DNA of 7,058 bases from Bacilli bacterium (GTDB lineage: Bacteria; Bacillota_I; Bacilli_A; RF39; UBA660). Shown here in pieces: positions 6,182 through 7,058 of the stretch. Both the position numbers and the translations under genes were made by a program. Position 1 is the stretch's first letter. Each line of letters opens with the position of its first letter. Under the pieces are notes generated by a model. It was not told where the DNA came from. It made no database searches and saw nothing but the letters and a program-made list of their open reading frames with translations. The DNA is taken from the NCBI GenBank assembly GCA_017888105.1, contig JAGHGS010000138.1:1-7058 (forward strand), written 5' to 3'.

Positions 6182-6868
6182 TTATATATCTTGATTAGTT
6201 AATAAGCTATTACTTTTCATAATTAATAACACCGATATATTTAATCTTTTAATCATATCAAGTATCACATTATCAGCATAACTATCAATAATAGTTAAAC
6301 TACTTTTAGCAAATTTAAAAATATCTAATATCTTAGAATAAGCGTCATATATTTGTCCATCAAAATATATTTCATTTGTTTTTTTCTTATCTTCTAGCTT
6401 ATTAAATGAATGCTGTAATAACTTAATTTGCGTATCATGTTCTAATACCATATTATTAATATATTTTTGCTCCATTAAGTTCGTAGATATATATTTACGC
6501 ATTAAAACAAAAGCATCCATTATTCTAATATTTACTTCTTCTGCTACTGGTGTTCTAAGTACCGTCGCAAGCATAGCAACACCTTCTTCTGTAAAGACAT
6601 ATGGCAAATATTTAATATTATGCCCCTGTCCTTTCAAGGTTTCAACTTGAAACCTTGAAATACTATTTACTTCTTCAATAGTTAATTGAAACATAAATCT
6701 TTCTGGAAATCGATTAATATGCCTTTTAACTGCTAAATTAATTGTTTTTGTTCCATTAGCGCAACCATAAAGTCTTGCCAAATCACTATCAAGCATTACT
6801 TGTTTGCCTCTAATTTCATAAATTAAATTTTCGATTTTTACTTCATTTTTTAAAATAATATCATTCAT
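6182..6868 (-). CDS. Array copy D: ORF6N protein cut by a nonsense codon before the PLD motif
   Basis: 228 residues from ATG 6866-6868, the start equivalent to that of B and C (MNDIILKNEV). An upstream ATG at 6887-6889 would add seven residues but lies at the predicted transcription start. The ORF6N core holds GKQVMLDSDLARLYG, TKTINLAVKRHINRFPERFMFQLTIEE, RFQVET on the palindrome and LPYVFTEEGVAMLATV. The linker and the first half of the PLD-like domain follow (EIYFDGQIYDAYSKILDIF, LTIIDSYADN). It ends after LLTNQDI at TAA 6182-6184, where copy C has GAA (Glu229). A single G-to-T change explains it, and restoring it gives an 885-nt gene like C. As written the product keeps DNA binding and lacks the HDR motif, so it could act as a repressor or dominant partner of the intact copy. 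First gene of the array, with the promoter at 6896-6924. Confidence 0.85.
   Translation of the reverse strand: MNDIILKNEVKIENLIYEIRGKQVMLDSDLARLYGCANGTKTINLAVKRHINRFPERFMFQLTIEEVNSISRFQVETLKGQGHNIKYLPYVFTEEGVAMLATVLRTPVAEEVNIRIMDAFVLMRKYISTNLMEQKYINNMVLEHDTQIKLLQHSFNKLEDKKKTNEIYFDGQIYDAYSKILDIFKFAKSSLTIIDSYADNVILDMIKRLNISVLLIMKSNSLLTNQDI
6632..6660. repeat. Coding palindrome D (longest)
   Basis: A 29-bp perfect inverted repeat with 14-bp arms (TTTCAAGGTTTCAA and TTGAAACCTTGAAA) and one centre base, inside the coding sequence. The centre encodes RFQVET. No T-run follows on either strand, so it is not a terminator. Confidence 0.93.
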
Positions 6869-6872
6869 ACTT

Positions 6873-6880
6873 ACCCCACT
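6873..6880 (-). promoter_or_regulatory. Ribosome binding site of copy D, with a complementary copy upstream
   Basis: AGTGGGGT lies 4 nt before ATG 6866-6868 and supports that start. Its exact complement, ACCCCACT on the minus strand, occurs at 6949-6956, upstream of the promoter. A transcript that reads through from further upstream could fold and hide this site. Confidence 0.45.
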
Positions 6881-6895
6881 GATTTTCATAATATA

Positions 6896-6924
6896 ATTAT
6901 ATCAAACGTTTGTTCTTAAAACAA
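6896..6924 (-). promoter_or_regulatory. Promoter of the ORF6N array
   Basis: A perfect -10 TATAAT (6896-6901) is separated by 17 nt from a weak -35, TTGTTT (6919-6924). Transcription would begin near 6888-6890, about 20 nt before the chosen start of D. The three downstream genes follow with 17-bp gaps or less, no visible terminator and no clear promoter of their own, so one transcript can cover the array. Confidence 0.6.
6903..6916 (-). promoter_or_regulatory. Candidate LexA/SOS box
   Basis: AGAACAAACGTTTG matches the Gram-positive LexA (DinR) consensus CGAACRNRYGTTYG at 13 of 14 positions; only the first base differs. It sits between the -35 and the -10, where a bound repressor would block RNA polymerase. 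Confidence 0.5.
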
Positions 6925-6956
6925 GCCTTTTTCGGCTCAACACTTTTTAGTGGGGT
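6921..6956 (-). other. Two small hairpins upstream of the array promoter
   Basis: CACT/AGTG around a 4-nt loop (6941-6952) is followed on the minus strand by TGAGCC-GAAAAA-GGCTTG (4 Watson-Crick and 2 G-T pairs), then TTTT at 6918-6921. The second hairpin resembles a weak terminator that would insulate the array from upstream minus-strand transcription. Confidence 0.3.
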
Positions 6957-6983
6957 CAAAAATTAATAATTTCTTCGATAAAT

Positions 6984-7030
6984 AAAGGGAAAAATGGGTA
7001 TTTTTACCTTCTTCAAAATTTTTTCCCTTT
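6984..7030. repeat. Inverted repeat, possible terminator of a gene beyond the window
   Basis: AAAGGGAAAAA (6984-6994) and TTTTTCCCTTT (7020-7030) are perfect 11-bp arms around a 25-nt loop. The loop holds a smaller hairpin, GGTA/TACC (6997-7008). On the minus strand it would follow a gene lying past 7058. On the plus strand it is followed by a T-run, but no plus-strand gene ends here. I see no gene in 6890-7058. Confidence 0.35.
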
Positions 7031-7058
7031 TTTTGCATCTTTTTTTGCTATTTCTCAC

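Noticed and set aside
6632..6660. Palindrome as an intrinsic terminator
   Set aside because: No T-run follows on either strand, and coding sequence conserved with the paralogues continues through it.
3219..6868. CRISPR-like or simple tandem repeat
   Set aside because: The repeat units are whole genes of about 885-900 bp with diverged protein-coding sequence, and there is no short repeat/spacer pattern.

Overview
The window is very AT-rich, uses the standard code (TGG for Trp, TGA as stop) and carries AGGTGAT/GGAGG-type ribosome binding sites. Its DUF421 and TIGR04086 membrane proteins and its tail-anchored surface protein point to a low-GC member of the Bacillota, probably an uncultured gut Bacilli/Erysipelotrichia-like lineage. 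The lineage is inferred from gene style, not from a marker gene.

Left part (about 11-2081, minus strand): one surface-protein gene with its own promoter (2054-2081) and a strong intrinsic terminator (12-47). As written it is split into three reading frames: a Lys-rich cytoplasmic head (1772-2020), the main body with membrane helix, ectodomain and Pro/Glu linker (165-1781), and a C-terminal tail (65-166). A -1 shift at an A_AAA_AAG heptamer and a +1 shift near 167 would rejoin them into a protein of about 651 residues.

Middle part (2088-3210): a DUF421 membrane protein (minus) and a four-helix TIGR04086-type membrane protein (plus), divergently transcribed from a 103-bp gap.

Right part (3219-6924, minus strand): a tandem array of four paralogous genes, named here D, C, B and A in transcription order. 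Each encodes an N-terminal ORF6N DNA-binding domain and a C-terminal single-motif phospholipase-D-like domain (HDRx5D-type). Only C is intact. D has a Glu-to-stop change, B a one-base deletion near its end, and A an extra 55 bp. D, C and A minus its 55 bp all come to exactly 885 nt. One promoter with a good Gram-positive LexA/SOS box between its -35 and -10 lies before D.

The most striking signal is a DNA palindrome inside every array gene, at the same codon just after the ORF6N core. Its centre is always the first base of the codon after a conserved Gln. The arms differ between copies (GGTTTCAA type in A, B and D; GTCCCAA type in C), but both arms change together, so symmetry is kept while the protein sequence changes. 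In copy A the palindrome is present twice, and recombination between the two would restore the reading frame. This suggests a self-encoded binding or recombination site within a family of nuclease-like DNA-binding proteins, with an SOS-controlled, possibly shuffling gene array. The function is inferred, not shown.
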